The notes: generated from the sequence alone by a model not told the origin. Counted from the first letter of the stretch, positions 8,212 through 20,082 are shown. The stretch: 64,000 nucleotides of DNA from Planctomycetota bacterium (GCA_029259715.1 JAJDEP010000016.1:248001-312000), one strand, 5' to 3'. Made by a program: numbers and translations.

Positions 8212-8275
8212 GGCGATTCCGGTGGCGTCGTCGAAGCGGAGCGGGCGGAGCCGAGGTGGGCGGATGGCCCCGACG

Positions 8276-8285
8276 ATTCTATGCT
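8276..8285. promoter_or_regulatory. Overlapping divergent -10 hexamers
   Basis: On the plus strand TATGCT (8280-8285) is followed by 7 bases and the GTG at 8293, the leaderless spacing seen elsewhere in the window. On the minus strand TAGAAT (8281-8276) lies about 65 bp before the phosphatase ATG. The hexamers share two base pairs, so the two promoters would exclude each other. Confidence 0.45.
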
Positions 8286-8292
8286 GGGCGGC

Positions 8293-8697
8293 GTGAAGAT
8301 CCCTTGTCTCCTGATCGTGGTCGCGCTCGCATCGACCGGTTGCCAGTGGGCCCTCGAGCCGCGCGTGCCCATCGACGCCATGCCGCGTGTGGATGAGGGC
8401 CAGCTGCTGTTCATCCTCCCGGCCGAGGTGGCCGAGGCCGGCTCGCAGCGCTCGGTGGTCGAGCACCGCAACGCCGCCCTCAAGCGCGACCAGAAGGTCC
8501 GCAAGGCCGAGGTGATCCTGCGGCGCCACGTGGTCACCGGCATGACCACCCTCGAGCTGCTGTGGATCTTCGAGTCGCATCCGACCCGGGTGCGGGATCA
8601 AGGCCCGCCCGCCGGCCACACCTGGTACTGGGAGCCCTCCAGGTATTGGGTGCGTTTCGACGAAATGGGGCTGGCCGTGCAGGGCGGGCGCTACTAG
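8293..8697 (+). CDS. Small lipoprotein of unknown function
   Basis: A 134-residue protein whose N-terminus VKIPCLLIVVALASTGC is a lipoprotein signal with lipobox ASTGC and acylated Cys17. The rest is soluble and rich in charged residues and aromatics near the C-terminus (HTWYWEPSRYWVRF). I do not recognise the family. An in-frame ATG lies at 8281, but the GTG at 8293 gives a better n-region and has TATGCT exactly 7 bases upstream, as at other leaderless starts here. It is followed by the secreted SBBP-repeat protein. Confidence 0.65.
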   Translation: MKIPCLLIVVALASTGCQWALEPRVPIDAMPRVDEGQLLFILPAEVAEAGSQRSVVEHRNAALKRDQKVRKAEVILRRHVVTGMTTLELLWIFESHPTRVRDQGPPAGHTWYWEPSRYWVRFDEMGLAVQGGRY

Positions 8698-8714
8698 GGG
8701 CGCGCTCCCGACCG

Positions 8715-8743
8715 CAGACAGTCTCCGGCGGGCACGGTAGGCT
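8715..8743 (+). promoter_or_regulatory. Promoter of the SBBP-repeat gene
   Basis: CAGACA (8715-8720), a 17-base spacer and TAGGCT (8738-8743). The mRNA would have a leader of about 90 bases before the GTG at 8843. Confidence 0.4.
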
Positions 8744-8842
8744 AAGGCACCCCGGACGGACCGCCTCCCGGTTCGCCCTCACATCAGCGGCTCGGTCGGC
8801 ACCCCGATTCTCGCCGGCCGGATCGCGCTCTCTCGAGGTCGC

Positions 8843-11473
8843 GTGAACCTGATGGTCCGACTCCGCCTCCTGTCGTGCCTCGGCCTGGCGCTGCTTGCCT
8901 GCGCTGCCGGCGCCCCGATCGCCGCCGCCCAAAACGCTGTCGCCCCGCATTTTGTTGCCGGGCACGATGCCGCGGCCCCGGTCGACGTGGCCGACACGGT
9001 CACCGGTGCACTCGCGCGCGGACTGTCCCGGGGCTTCGTCGCCAACGCCGGGCAACGTCCGGCCGAGTCGTTGTTCCTGTGGCGCGGCGACGGGCTCGAG
9101 GCCCACGCCACCATCGAGGGCCTGCGCCTGCGGTTGGCCGACGCCCACGGCACCGCCGCGGTGTTCCTCGAATTCGACGGCACGCCCGCACACGCCGCTC
9201 GCGAACACGACACGCATGTACACGGCGCGTGCGACGACGGGGCTGCGCGCGCGACGACGGTCTCGGGTCTCGACGCGCTGCCCGGCGCCTACAATGTCTA
9301 TCGCGGTGACGGGGCCTACCCCGCCATCGAACGTTTCGGCCGGCTGCTCTATGCGGATGTGGGCCCGGGCCTCGACGTCGTCGTGCGTCCCGGTCACGGA
9401 GGCCTCGAATACGATCTGCTGCTGGCGCCCGGCGCCGACCTGTCCGGGCTGGTGGTGCGTTGCGCCGGCGTGCGCGACATGGCCCTCGACGACCAGGGCC
9501 GCCTGCGCCTCGACACCGGCCGCGGCGTGCTGCTGCAGGACATCCCGGCGGCCTGGCAGGTCGGTTCGGAAGGCGAGCGCTACCCCGTGGACGCCGAATT
9601 CCGGCTCATCGACGGCGGGTCGTTCGGCTTCTCGGCCGCCGACCTCGACCCGGCGCTGCCCCTCGTGGTCGATCCGTCGCTGACCTACTCGAGCTACCTC
9701 GGCGGCGGAGCGTTCGACCTGGCGCTCGACGTGGCCCGCGGCGACGACGGCACCGTGTACGTCACCGGCCGCAGCGCCTCCGCCGACTTCCCGGTCTCCG
9801 CGGGCGCCTTCGACGAGACCGTCTCGGGCGTGAGCGACGCCTTCGTGGCGGCCATGGACCTCGACACGGGCACGATCCACTACGCGACCTTCCTCGGCGA
9901 CGACGACATGAGCGCGCTGCAGGGTGAGCGCGGGGTGGGCGTCGCCGTCGATGCGAGCGGCGCCGCCTACGTGGCGGGCTGGGCCAACTCGGCCGGCTTC
10001 CCCACGACCACCGGCGCCTTCCAGGAGTCACCGGTCGGCGCCCTCGACGGCTTCGTCGCCAAGCTCGACCCCCTCGGCGCGCTGGTGTGGTCGACGCGGC
10101 TGGGCGGCTCGCGTGACGACCAGATCAACGACCTCGCCCTGGCGGCGGGGGGGCAGCCCGTGGTGACCGGCTGGACCACGTCGGGCGTGAACGCCGGCGA
10201 CGTGGCCTTCCCCACGACGGCGGGCGCCTACGACGAGTCGTTCAACTCGACCATCGTGATCTTCAACGACGCCTTCGTGACGAAGGTGGCCGCGGACGGC
10301 GCGAGCCTGACCTGGTCGACCTTCCTGGGCGGCCTCTCCCGGGACGAGGCCCTGGGCGTGGCCGTGGCCGCCGACGACAGCGTCGCGGTGACCGGCCTCA
10401 CCGGCAGCGCCGACTTTCCCGCCACCTCGGGCGCCTTCGACGAGAGCTTCAACGGCGCGACCCAGAGCGACCAGGATGCCTTCGTGGCGCGCTTCTCGGC
10501 GGCGGGCGATGCGCTCAGCTGGGCGACCTTCCTCGGCGGCGTCGACGACGTGGAGGGCCGCGCGGTGGGCGTGGGCGCCGATGGCGCCGTGTTCGTCGCC
10601 GGGGTCACCACCTCCAGCGACCTGCCCGCCAGCGTCGGCGCGTTTGACGAGACCTACAACCGCGGCGGGCCCCTGGGCTCCGACATCTTCGTCGGGCGCC
10701 TGACCTCCGACGGCAGCGCCCTCGACTGGCTCACGTACCTCGGCGGCTCCGACGACGACAGCGTCGCCGACCTCGCGGTCAACGACGTGGGCGCGGTGGT
10801 GGTCGTGGGCACGTCGCGCAGCTCCGACTTCCCGGCCGGCCAGACCACCGTCGACGACACCCTGGGTGGCGTCCACGACGCGCTGGTGGCCAAGCTCTCG
10901 AGCGCCGGCGACAAGTTGCTCTTCGCGAGCTTCTGGGGCGGGACCGGCGACGACGAGGCCATGGGCGTGGCGCTCGACGAATTCGGCGCCGCGGTGGTGG
11001 TCGGCAAGACCGACTCGTCCGACGCGACCCTCGCGGGCAACGCCCAGGAGCCGATCTACCAGGGCGACGGCGACGGCTTCGTCGCCCGCCTCGACCTGCC
11101 GCCCTTCATCAACCTCGGCTTCGACAAGCCGGGCACGGGCGGCCTCCGGCCCCGGCAGATTCCCGCCGGCAGCCTCGATCCGCTGACCCCCGGCAGCCTC
11201 ACGCTGGACAACATGCTGCCCGGTTCCGCGGCGGTGATGTTCGTGGGCTTCCAGAACAACCCGGTGCTGTTCGAGGGCGGGTTCCTGGTGCCCTTCCCCT
11301 TCGCGCTGCTGCTGGTGCTGCCCACGGGGGGCGGGACGCTCCCGCTGCCCTGGGCCTCGTGGAATCCCAACCTGCCCACGGGGTTCGACATCTACGTCCA
11401 CACGGCGGTGCAGGATCCGGGCGCGGCGTTCAATGTCGCCATGACCAACGCCCTGCACCTCAAGACGCCCTGA
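8843..11473 (+). CDS. Secreted SBBP-repeat protein with C-terminal GGxLVP module
   Basis: An 876-residue secreted protein: signal peptide (about residues 1-29, ending PIAAAQ), an N-terminal domain typical of SBBP proteins (about 50-280, ending LPLVVDPSLTYSSYLGGGA), and then about nine SBBP beta-propeller-like repeats of roughly 50-60 residues with the phrase WSTFLGG or ATFLGG followed by GxVxVxGxTxSxDFP. The last 120 residues (from about 750) are a separate module with MFVGFQNN and FEGGFLVPFP, shared with three other secreted proteins in this window. No enzyme motif is seen. GTG 8843 is the start; an in-frame ATG lies 9 bases later. Role at the cell surface is inferred only from the architecture. 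Confidence 0.8.
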   Translation: MNLMVRLRLLSCLGLALLACAAGAPIAAAQNAVAPHFVAGHDAAAPVDVADTVTGALARGLSRGFVANAGQRPAESLFLWRGDGLEAHATIEGLRLRLADAHGTAAVFLEFDGTPAHAAREHDTHVHGACDDGAARATTVSGLDALPGAYNVYRGDGAYPAIERFGRLLYADVGPGLDVVVRPGHGGLEYDLLLAPGADLSGLVVRCAGVRDMALDDQGRLRLDTGRGVLLQDIPAAWQVGSEGERYPVDAEFRLIDGGSFGFSAADLDPALPLVVDPSLTYSSYLGGGAFDLALDVARGDDGTVYVTGRSASADFPVSAGAFDETVSGVSDAFVAAMDLDTGTIHYATFLGDDDMSALQGERGVGVAVDASGAAYVAGWANSAGFPTTTGAFQESPVGALDGFVAKLDPLGALVWSTRLGGSRDDQINDLALAAGGQPVVTGWTTSGVNAGDVAFPTTAGAYDESFNSTIVIFNDAFVTKVAADGASLTWSTFLGGLSRDEALGVAVAADDSVAVTGLTGSADFPATSGAFDESFNGATQSDQDAFVARFSAAGDALSWATFLGGVDDVEGRAVGVGADGAVFVAGVTTSSDLPASVGAFDETYNRGGPLGSDIFVGRLTSDGSALDWLTYLGGSDDDSVADLAVNDVGAVVVVGTSRSSDFPAGQTTVDDTLGGVHDALVAKLSSAGDKLLFASFWGGTGDDEAMGVALDEFGAAVVVGKTDSSDATLAGNAQEPIYQGDGDGFVARLDLPPFINLGFDKPGTGGLRPRQIPAGSLDPLTPGSLTLDNMLPGSAAVMFVGFQNNPVLFEGGFLVPFPFALLLVLPTGGGTLPLPWASWNPNLPTGFDIYVHTAVQDPGAAFNVAMTNALHLKTP

Positions 11474-11531
11474 CCACCGACAGGGGGGCTTCTACCCCCT
11501 TTTGCGGGTTCTCACGAAGGGGGCCAAGGGC

Positions 11532-11537
11532 TATCCT
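11532..11537 (+). promoter_or_regulatory. -10-like hexamer TATCCT upstream of pckG
   Basis: TATCCT lies about 135 bases before the pckG ATG. It matches the TANNNT form used elsewhere in the window; no good -35 lies at 17-18 bases. Confidence 0.3.
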
Positions 11538-11671
11538 GGCCCGCCTTTGCCGCCTCCTCGGAAAGAGGGTCTGCCGGCAACGCCCCCTTCGGCGTGGGCA
11601 TTGGGCTGTGGCAGCTGCCGCCGCCCGCGCAGCGTCCGCGCCCCTCAATGAGACCAGGACTCGCCCCTCTG

Positions 11672-13435
11672 ATGACGACGACGAACGCAGCCCTCAAGGC
11701 CTGGGTCGACACCATGACCCAGCTGACCACTCCCGACAACGTGCACTGGTGCGACGGCTCGCAAGGCGAGTACGACACGCTGATCAAGCAGATGGTCGCC
11801 GACGGCACCATGACGGAGCTGGATCAGGACAAGTGGTCGGGCTGCTACTACCACCGCTCGTCCCCCAACGACGTCGCGCGCGTCGAGCACCTCACCTTCA
11901 TCTGCTCCGAGAACAAGGACGACGCCGGCCCCAACAACAACTGGGAAGACCCGGCCAAGATGAAGGCCAAGATGAACGGGCTCTTCGAGGGCTGCATGCA
12001 GGGGCGCACCATGTACGTGGTGCCCTACTGCATGGGACCGGTGGGTTCGCCCTACAGCAAGGTGGGCATCGAGATCACCGACAGCCCCTACGTCACCGTC
12101 AACATGCGCATCATGACGCGCATGGGTCAGCAGGCCCTCGACAAGCTCGGCGACAGCACCGACTTCGTGCGCGGCCTGCACAGCACGGGCGAGCTCGACC
12201 CCGACCGCCGCTTCATCTGCCACTTCCCCGAGACTCGCGAGATCATGAGCTTCGGCAGCGGGTACGGCGGCAACGCCCTGCTCGGCAAGAAGTGCCACGC
12301 GCTGCGCATCGCCTCGATCCAGGCGCGGGATGAGGGCTGGCTGGCCGAGCACATGCTGATCCTCGGGCTCGAGAGCCCGGAAGGCGAGACCACCTACGTG
12401 TGCGCGGCCTTCCCGAGCGCGTGCGGCAAGACCAACCTGGCCATGCTGATCCCGCCGGCCGAGTACAAGGGCTGGAAGGCCTGGTGCGTGGGCGACGACA
12501 TCGCCTGGCTGCGCTGGGGCCCGGATGGCCGCCTGTGGGCCATCAACCCCGAGGCGGGCTTCTTCGGCGTCGCGCCGGGCACGTCCGAGAAGACCAACCC
12601 CATGGCGCTCGCCTCGCTGAAGACCAACTCGATCTTCACGAACACGGCCCTCACCGAGGACAACCAGCCGTGGTGGGAAGGGCTCGGCCCGCCGCCGGCC
12701 AAGGCCACCGACTGGAAGGGCAACGCCTGGACGCCCGCCACCGAGACGGCCGCCGCGCATCCCAACAGCCGCTTCACCTCACCGGCCAAGAACTGCCCGG
12801 TGGCCAGTCCCGAGATGGACGCGCCCGAGGGTGTGCCGATCTCGGCGTTCATCTTCGGCGGTCGCCGCGCGCGCACCGCGCCGCTGGTGTTCGAGGCCTT
12901 CGACTGGAACCACGGCGTCTACGTCGGCGCCATGGCGGCGTCCGAGACGACGGCCGCTGCCACTGGCAAGGTGGGCGTTGTGCGCCGCGACCCCTTCGCC
13001 ATGAAGCCCTTCTGCGGCTACAACTTCGCCGACTACTTCGGCCACTGGCTGAAGATGGGCACCCAGTCGGAGAAGGCGCCCAAGATCTTCCACGTGAACT
13101 GGTTCCGCACCGACGCCAACGGCAAGTTCGCGTGGCCGGGCTTCGGGCAGAACATGCGCGTGCTCGAGTGGGTGCTGAAGCGTTGCGCCGGCGAGGTCGA
13201 CGCGGTCGACACGCCCATCGGCGCCGTGCCCGCGAGTGGCGGCCTGAACCTGCAGGGCAGCGGCGTCGATGCCGCCCAGCTCGACGACCTGCTCGACGTC
13301 GACTCCGACGAGTGGCAGGAGGAGCTCAAGGGACAGAAGGAGTTCCTCGAGCAGTACGGCGACCGCATGCCCAAGGAGATGTGGAACCAGTACCACGCCC
13401 TGGCCGAGCGTCTCTCGGCCGTCGGCGCGCGCTGA
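11672..13435 (+). CDS. pckG: Phosphoenolpyruvate carboxykinase (GTP)
   Basis: A 587-residue cytoplasmic enzyme that interconverts oxaloacetate plus GTP and phosphoenolpyruvate plus CO2 plus GDP, the entry step of gluconeogenesis. The GTP-type signature FPSACGKTN (residues 247-255) includes the reactive-loop cysteine and the kinase-1 P-loop; [23 protein letters not shown] and the FIFGGRR segment are also typical. The length is close to the family's 590-620. The ATG at 11672 was chosen because the family N-terminus (ALKAWVD) follows; the frame is open to an ATG at 11594, but that extension is low-complexity. The MFS transporter frame begins only a few bases after the stop. Confidence 0.95.
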   Translation: MTTTNAALKAWVDTMTQLTTPDNVHWCDGSQGEYDTLIKQMVADGTMTELDQDKWSGCYYHRSSPNDVARVEHLTFICSENKDDAGPNNNWEDPAKMKAKMNGLFEGCMQGRTMYVVPYCMGPVGSPYSKVGIEITDSPYVTVNMRIMTRMGQQALDKLGDSTDFVRGLHSTGELDPDRRFICHFPETREIMSFGSGYGGNALLGKKCHALRIASIQARDEGWLAEHMLILGLESPEGETTYVCAAFPSACGKTNLAMLIPPAEYKGWKAWCVGDDIAWLRWGPDGRLWAINPEAGFFGVAPGTSEKTNPMALASLKTNSIFTNTALTEDNQPWWEGLGPPPAKATDWKGNAWTPATETAAAHPNSRFTSPAKNCPVASPEMDAPEGVPISAFIFGGRRARTAPLVFEAFDWNHGVYVGAMAASETTAAATGKVGVVRRDPFAMKPFCGYNFADYFGHWLKMGTQSEKAPKIFHVNWFRTDANGKFAWPGFGQNMRVLEWVLKRCAGEVDAVDTPIGAVPASGGLNLQGSGVDAAQLDDLLDVDSDEWQEELKGQKEFLEQYGDRMPKEMWNQYHALAERLSAVGAR

Positions 13436-13439
13436 TCCG

Positions 13440-14624
13440 CTGAGGACCCTCGACCAGGTCGCCGTCGGCTTCACGTCGGTCGGGCACTTCGTGTGCCACG
13501 GCGCGAAGCTGGCCCTGCCGATGGTGCTGGGACAGGCGGCGGCCCACTACGAGGTCAGCCTCACGGCCATGGCGGTGCCGGTGGGCGCCTTCGGGCTGTG
13601 CATGGGGCTGGCGTCGTTGCCGGCGGGGCTGTGGAGCGATCGCTACGGCGCCGCGAGGGTGCTCACCGCTTACTTCTGGCTGACCGCCGTGGGCGCGCTG
13701 CTGTGCTGGGCCGCCCCGAATCTCGCGCTGTTCACGCTGGCCCACGCGCTGCTCGGCGCGGCGGCGGGGCTCTACCACCCGGCGGGGCTGGGGCTGCTCT
13801 CGCTCAGCGTCGAGCGCCGCTCGCTGGGCTTCGCCATGGGACTGCACGGCATGGCCGGGCCCCTCGGCATGGCGGCCACGCCGATCCTGATGCTGCGCTT
13901 CGCGCTCATGGGCGACTGGCGCACGGGCTTCCTGTGGCTGGCGGGGGCGGCCGCGGCGGCGGCGTTGTGCTCGCACGGGCTGCGCGCTCGCAAGCTGGTG
14001 CTCGACCAGGCGCCCGACCGTCTCGCCAAGGGCGAGCGCAGCGGGTTGCGCGGCGCGCCCGTGCTGTTGCTGGTGTCCGTGATCGGGGTCAACGCCTTCC
14101 TGGCCGACGGCTTCGCCGTCATGTTCCCCGAGATGATCAAGACCCGCGGTGTGTTCGTGTGGGACGTCGACGCGGTGCTGGCCTCGATCCTCGCGGTGGG
14201 CGCCATCGGCCAGTTCATCGGCGGCATGCTCACCAAGGGAGCGTCGCCCTCGAGCCTCTACGTCGTGGCGGTCGCGGCCCAGCCGCTGATCCTGCTGTCG
14301 GTGGGGCTGTGGCTCGACGCCCCGGTGATGCCCTTCCTGCTGCTGGCAGGCTTCACCTTCTTCAACTTCATGACCCAGCCCCTCGAGAACAGCCTGCTGG
14401 CCGGCTTCACCGCGCGGGCCAAGCGCGGCACGGTCTACGCGTTGAAGTTCCTGGTGGGGCTCGTGATCGGCTCGCCCGCGCCCATCGTGGCCGCGGCCCT
14501 GCTCGAGAAGAGCGGCTTCGCCACGGCGTGGCAGATCTTCGGAGTCGTGGGGTTGTTGGCCATCGTGCTGGTGTTCCTGTTCCGTCGCGCCGAGGCCCGG
14601 GCACGTCCCGCCCTCGCGGGGTGA
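13440..14624 (+). CDS. MFS transporter
   Basis: About 395 residues with roughly 12 membrane segments and the major facilitator loop signature SDRYGAARV between segments 2 and 3. The start is uncertain: homologous sequence begins at TLDQVAVGFTSVGHF, immediately after the pckG stop, and the first in-frame initiator-like codon there is CTG at 13440. An earlier start inside pckG or a later GTG (about 13491) is possible. The two genes are close enough to be cotranscribed. The substrate is unknown; the nearest-looking relatives by eye are YfnC/Fsr-like drug or organic-anion exporters. Confidence 0.75.
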   Translation: MRTLDQVAVGFTSVGHFVCHGAKLALPMVLGQAAAHYEVSLTAMAVPVGAFGLCMGLASLPAGLWSDRYGAARVLTAYFWLTAVGALLCWAAPNLALFTLAHALLGAAAGLYHPAGLGLLSLSVERRSLGFAMGLHGMAGPLGMAATPILMLRFALMGDWRTGFLWLAGAAAAAALCSHGLRARKLVLDQAPDRLAKGERSGLRGAPVLLLVSVIGVNAFLADGFAVMFPEMIKTRGVFVWDVDAVLASILAVGAIGQFIGGMLTKGASPSSLYVVAVAAQPLILLSVGLWLDAPVMPFLLLAGFTFFNFMTQPLENSLLAGFTARAKRGTVYALKFLVGLVIGSPAPIVAAALLEKSGFATAWQIFGVVGLLAIVLVFLFRRAEARARPALAG

Positions 14625-14732
14625 GCATGGCAGCGAGCCGTGAGGGCCGCGGCGCACGGTGAGCGCGGCGTGAGGTCGGGCGCGCATGGCGAGGGCAGCG
14701 CATCGAGCTGGGCCGCGGACCGCGGCGCTCGC

Positions 14733-14738
14733 TATAAC
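14733..14738 (+). promoter_or_regulatory. -10-like hexamer TATAAC, leaderless start of the DUF255 gene
   Basis: TATAAC is followed by 6 bases and the ATG at 14745. No -35 is apparent. Confidence 0.4.
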
Positions 14739-14744
14739 GTGGCG

Positions 14745-16878
<2,134 letters not shown>

Positions 16879-16886
<8 letters not shown>

Positions 16887-16905
16887 CGCGCCCGTTGCAC
16901 TGACG
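16879..16905. repeat. 10-bp duplication spanning the yyaL stop codon
   Basis: TGCACTGACG occurs at 16879-16888, containing the stop codon, and again at 16896-16905. The second copy lies inside the hairpin at 16890-16908. Confidence 0.7.
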
Positions 16906-16908
16906 GGC
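16890..16908. terminator. Hairpin between convergent genes
   Basis: GCCCGT and ACGGGC pair around TGCACTG. It lies exactly between the stops of the convergent genes ending at 16886 and 16910, so it could act in both directions. There is no T-run. Confidence 0.4.
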
Positions 16909-16909
16909 C

Positions 16910-17257
16910 CTACAGCGGGATCGCGCGGCGGTCCGAGAGGTCCATGTGCAGGTCGGCGCCGTCGGTGAGCCACGCCGAGTGGTGATCGCCCTCCTCGATG
17001 TGCAGCGCGTCGAGGTCGGTGCCGCGGGGCAGCATGTAGATCATCAGGCCGGACGACCCGAGCGCGATCACCTTCGTGCGCAGGTCGCACTTCTCCATCA
17101 TCGTGCCGCGCAGCTGCTCGCGCACCCAGCTGTGGCCGGTCACGCGGGCGAAGCCGTCCTCGCAGGCCTCCACCAGGCCGGTGAAGTAGCGCGGGTGATC
17201 CTCGGCGAAGAGCCGACGATGACTGACGAGCAACTTGTCACCGGGTTCGATGACCAT
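16910..17257 (-). CDS. Conserved-looking hypothetical protein
   Basis: A 115-residue soluble protein beginning MVIEPGDKLLVSHRRLFAED. I do not recognise a named family. It is predicted to be mostly beta strand, with a conserved-looking phrase ARVTGHSWVREQL, and no signal peptide or membrane segment. The ATG at 17257 is chosen over one at 17281 because a GGGAG site lies 8 bases upstream of the former. It is convergent with yyaL and codirectional with the large FG-GAP gene that ends at 17351 (transcribed from the other side). Confidence 0.6.
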   Translation of the reverse strand: MVIEPGDKLLVSHRRLFAEDHPRYFTGLVEACEDGFARVTGHSWVREQLRGTMMEKCDLRTKVIALGSSGLMIYMLPRGTDLDALHIEEGDHHSAWLTDGADLHMDLSDRRAIPL

Positions 17258-17350
17258 GAGCGGGTCTCCCGGTCTCTTCATCGGCCGGGAGGGCCGCGGC
17301 GCTGAAGGTCGCCCGGAGTCTCGTTCGAACGCTTGCTCAGACGGCCCCGC

Positions 17351-20020
17351 TCAGAACCCCGGGATGCTGAACGGCAGACGCAGCACCTTGCGGCCCCGGT
17401 CGTCCCAGTATGTCTCGGCCCAGAGCTCCATGCCGCCGTCGCTCGTGCCGTAAGGAACCGTGACGACACGGCCACTGGGCTGGACGCGCACGACCAGACC
17501 GTGCGTGAACTGCTCGGGGTTGGACGGGAAGACCTGCGGGTTCCACATGAGCACCTGCGCGGTGAACTGCTTGGGCAGCGGGTCCGCGAAGGTGCTGATG
17601 TCGAGGTCGTCGAGAACGTTCGCGCCGAGTGATCCGCCGAGTTGGTTGCCGTGCGCCGAGCCGGTCGGATCGACGCCCGCCAGCGACGCACGCATGGACG
17701 GCGGCGCCTCCCAGATCACGAACTCGGGGATGTCGTCGAGCAACACGGGGAACCACTGCTCCACCGCGCCGACCTGCGTCGCGAACTCGTGGCTGTACGG
17801 GGCGAAAGCAGCGTCGCCGGGCTGGGGTGCGCCGATGACCAGGAAGCATTCGGGTTCGGGCCCGAGGTCGAGGTCGAACACGTAGGCCGCGCCGGCGAAG
17901 GTGGCGCTGTTGTCGCTGCCGTCGCTATCCACCCCCGTGGACGCGCTGTCTTCGAAGGCGGCCCCGACCACAAGCGTGTCGCCCGAGAGGGCCACCGCAC
18001 GCCCGAACTCGTCCGGCTCATCGGTGTTGGAGGCCTTGAGGTAGGCCTGCTGGCTCCACACGCCGGCGTTGCGGACGAACACGTAGGCGGCGCCGGCGCG
18101 CTCGGCGCTGTTGTCGCTCTGATCGCCGTCGATCCCCGTGGCCGCGCTTTCCTCCCCGTAAGCCCCGACCACGATGGTGTCGCCCGAGACGGCCACCGAG
18201 CCTCCGAAGAACTCGCCTCCAAAGATGTTGCCGCCCTCGGTGTTGGACGCCTTGAGGTAGGCCTGCTGGGTCCAGACCCCGGCGTTGCGGACGAACACGT
18301 AGGCCGCGCCGGCGAAGAGGGCGGTGTTGTCGCTCTGATCGCCATCGACCCCGGTCGCCGCGCTGGACTCTTCACCGGCCCCGACCACCAGCGTGTCGCC
18401 ATAGATGGCCACCGACCAGCCGAAGGAATCCACCACGCCGGTGTTGGAGGCCTTGAGGTAGGCCTGCTGGCTCCACACCCCGGCGTTGCGGACAAACACG
18501 TAGGCCGCGCCGGCGTTGAAGGTGCCGTTGTCGCTCCCGTCGCCGTCCACCCCCGTGGCCGCGCTGTCCTCGAACCGGGCCCCGACGACCACCGTGTCGC
18601 CCGCGAGGGCCACCGAGGTTCCGAAGAAGTCGAGTGCATCGGTGTTGGAGGCCTTGAGGTAGGCCTGCTGGCTCCAGACTCCGGCATTGCGGACGAACAC
18701 GTAGGCCGCGCCGGCGCGCTCGGCGCTGTTGTCGCTCCCGTCGCCATCCACTCCCATCGCGGCGCTGGACTCCTCGAGGGCCCCGACCACCACCGTGTCG
18801 CCCCAGAGGGCCGCCGAGAAGCCGAACCGGTCGTCGCTCTCGGTGTTGGAGGCCTTGAGGTAAGCCTGCTGGGTCCAGACCCCGGCGTTGCGGACGAACA
18901 CATAGGCCGCGCCGGCGTCGGAGGCGCTGTTGTCGCTCGTGTCGCCGTCGACGCCCGTGGCCGCGCTGTCCTCGTTTTCCGCCCCGACCACCACCGTGTC
19001 GCCCGCGATGGCCACTGAGGTTCCGAAGCCGTCGCTGTCATCGGTGTTGGAGGCCTTGAGGTAGGCCTGCTGAGTCCAGACCCCGGCGTTGCGCACGAAC
19101 ACGTAGGCCGCGCCGGAGTTGAGGGCGCCGTTGTCGCTCTGGTCGCCGTCGACCCCCGTGGCCGCGCTGTCCTCGTTGCGGGCTCCGACGACCACCGTGT
19201 CGCCCGAGACGGCCACCGAGAATCCGAAGCCGTCGAAGGCCTCGGTGTTGGAAGCCTTGAGGTAGGCCTGCTGCGCGACGGGGTCGATGGTCAGCGGGTA
19301 GCGTGCGCCGCGCTCATCGACGGAAAGCCGGAGTCCGTCGTGCGTGCTCTCGAGCCGCGCGGCCAGGTCGCGCCCGTCCGCGTCGAAGACCACCAGGCCC
19401 GAGTAGGTGAGGGCTGTCGCGCCCTCGTTGTCGACGAAGCGGGCCCCGCGGCCGTCGGATGTCACGTCCGGTGTCAGCCCGCCGCGCACCGCGAGGGTGA
19501 AGGTCAACGGGCCGAGCTCATCGACCAGGCCGGTGGCGCCGCCGGCAGCGTTGGGCCGTGCGCTGGTGTCCGGGCGTCGGTGCACCGTGAAACCGTGCTC
19601 GAGGCCGCGGCGGTCGTTGACGTACCACTCGGTGAGTGTTTCATCCCAGTCGTAGGCCACGCGTTGGCCGGCTGCGCTCGTGGCGTGTGCCGGTTTGCTG
19701 GCGACGGAGTGCACCTGGCCTGCGAAACCGTAGTTCTGCAGCGCGAGGCCCCAGCTCCACCCACCCGCATCGGGCGTGGTCAGGAAGCCACGGTCGTCGA
19801 AGTGCGTCGACCACTGCTGGCCGGGGTTGCGGGCGCGGTGGCCGTCGTCGACGGGGTGGGCCGCGTGACGCCCGGCGTCGTACGCGGCGCGGATGCTCGA
19901 CCACTCACTCGCCGCGAGGCCTTCGGGCACCTCATCGGGCGCGAGTTGCGCTGCGCTGCCCACAGGGAAGAGCAACACGAGCGCCAGGGAAAGCCCGACC
20001 ATCATTCTCGACGTCGACAC
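17351..20020 (-). CDS. Secreted FG-GAP repeat protein
   Basis: An 889-residue secreted protein. After a signal peptide (MMVGLSLALVLLFPVGSAAQ region) and an N-terminal domain ending ALTYSGLVVFDADGRDL and YPLTIDPVAQ, it has seven FG-GAP repeats of about 67 residues, each starting QQAYLKASNT and containing GDTVVVGA and GAAYVFVRNAGVW. FG-GAP repeats build integrin-like beta-propellers; seven is a complete propeller. A C-terminal domain of about 190 residues follows, unlike the GGxLVP module of other secreted proteins here. The GTG at 20020 has GGAGG 8 bases upstream. Nearly identical DNA repeats suggest recent duplication or gene conversion. Confidence 0.8.
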   Translation of the reverse strand: MSTSRMMVGLSLALVLLFPVGSAAQLAPDEVPEGLAASEWSSIRAAYDAGRHAAHPVDDGHRARNPGQQWSTHFDDRGFLTTPDAGGWSWGLALQNYGFAGQVHSVASKPAHATSAAGQRVAYDWDETLTEWYVNDRRGLEHGFTVHRRPDTSARPNAAGGATGLVDELGPLTFTLAVRGGLTPDVTSDGRGARFVDNEGATALTYSGLVVFDADGRDLAARLESTHDGLRLSVDERGARYPLTIDPVAQQAYLKASNTEAFDGFGFSVAVSGDTVVVGARNEDSAATGVDGDQSDNGALNSGAAYVFVRNAGVWTQQAYLKASNTDDSDGFGTSVAIAGDTVVVGAENEDSAATGVDGDTSDNSASDAGAAYVFVRNAGVWTQQAYLKASNTESDDRFGFSAALWGDTVVVGALEESSAAMGVDGDGSDNSAERAGAAYVFVRNAGVWSQQAYLKASNTDALDFFGTSVALAGDTVVVGARFEDSAATGVDGDGSDNGTFNAGAAYVFVRNAGVWSQQAYLKASNTGVVDSFGWSVAIYGDTLVVGAGEESSAATGVDGDQSDNTALFAGAAYVFVRNAGVWTQQAYLKASNTEGGNIFGGEFFGGSVAVSGDTIVVGAYGEESAATGIDGDQSDNSAERAGAAYVFVRNAGVWSQQAYLKASNTDEPDEFGRAVALSGDTLVVGAAFEDSASTGVDSDGSDNSATFAGAAYVFDLDLGPEPECFLVIGAPQPGDAAFAPYSHEFATQVGAVEQWFPVLLDDIPEFVIWEAPPSMRASLAGVDPTGSAHGNQLGGSLGANVLDDLDISTFADPLPKQFTAQVLMWNPQVFPSNPEQFTHGLVVRVQPSGRVVTVPYGTSDGGMELWAETYWDDRGRKVLRLPFSIPGF
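17880..19280 (-). repeat. Seven tandem ~200-bp repeats inside the FG-GAP gene
   Basis: A unit of about 200 bp recurs seven times. The most conserved stretch reads TGTTGGAGGCCTTGAGGTAG on the plus strand, near 18035, 18240, 18440, 18640, 18845, 19045 and 19245. The copies differ mainly at the variable turns of the FG-GAP motif. Confidence 0.85.
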
Positions 20021-20082
20021 GGTGCACACCTCCAAGACACGGACCAAGGCATCACGCGGGTTGTGCGCGGATCGCGCAATCG

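Noticed and set aside
17880..19280. Regular ~200-bp repeats as a possible CRISPR or satellite array
   Set aside because: The repeats are in frame, about 67 codons each, and encode FG-GAP propeller blades; they are not repeat-spacer units.
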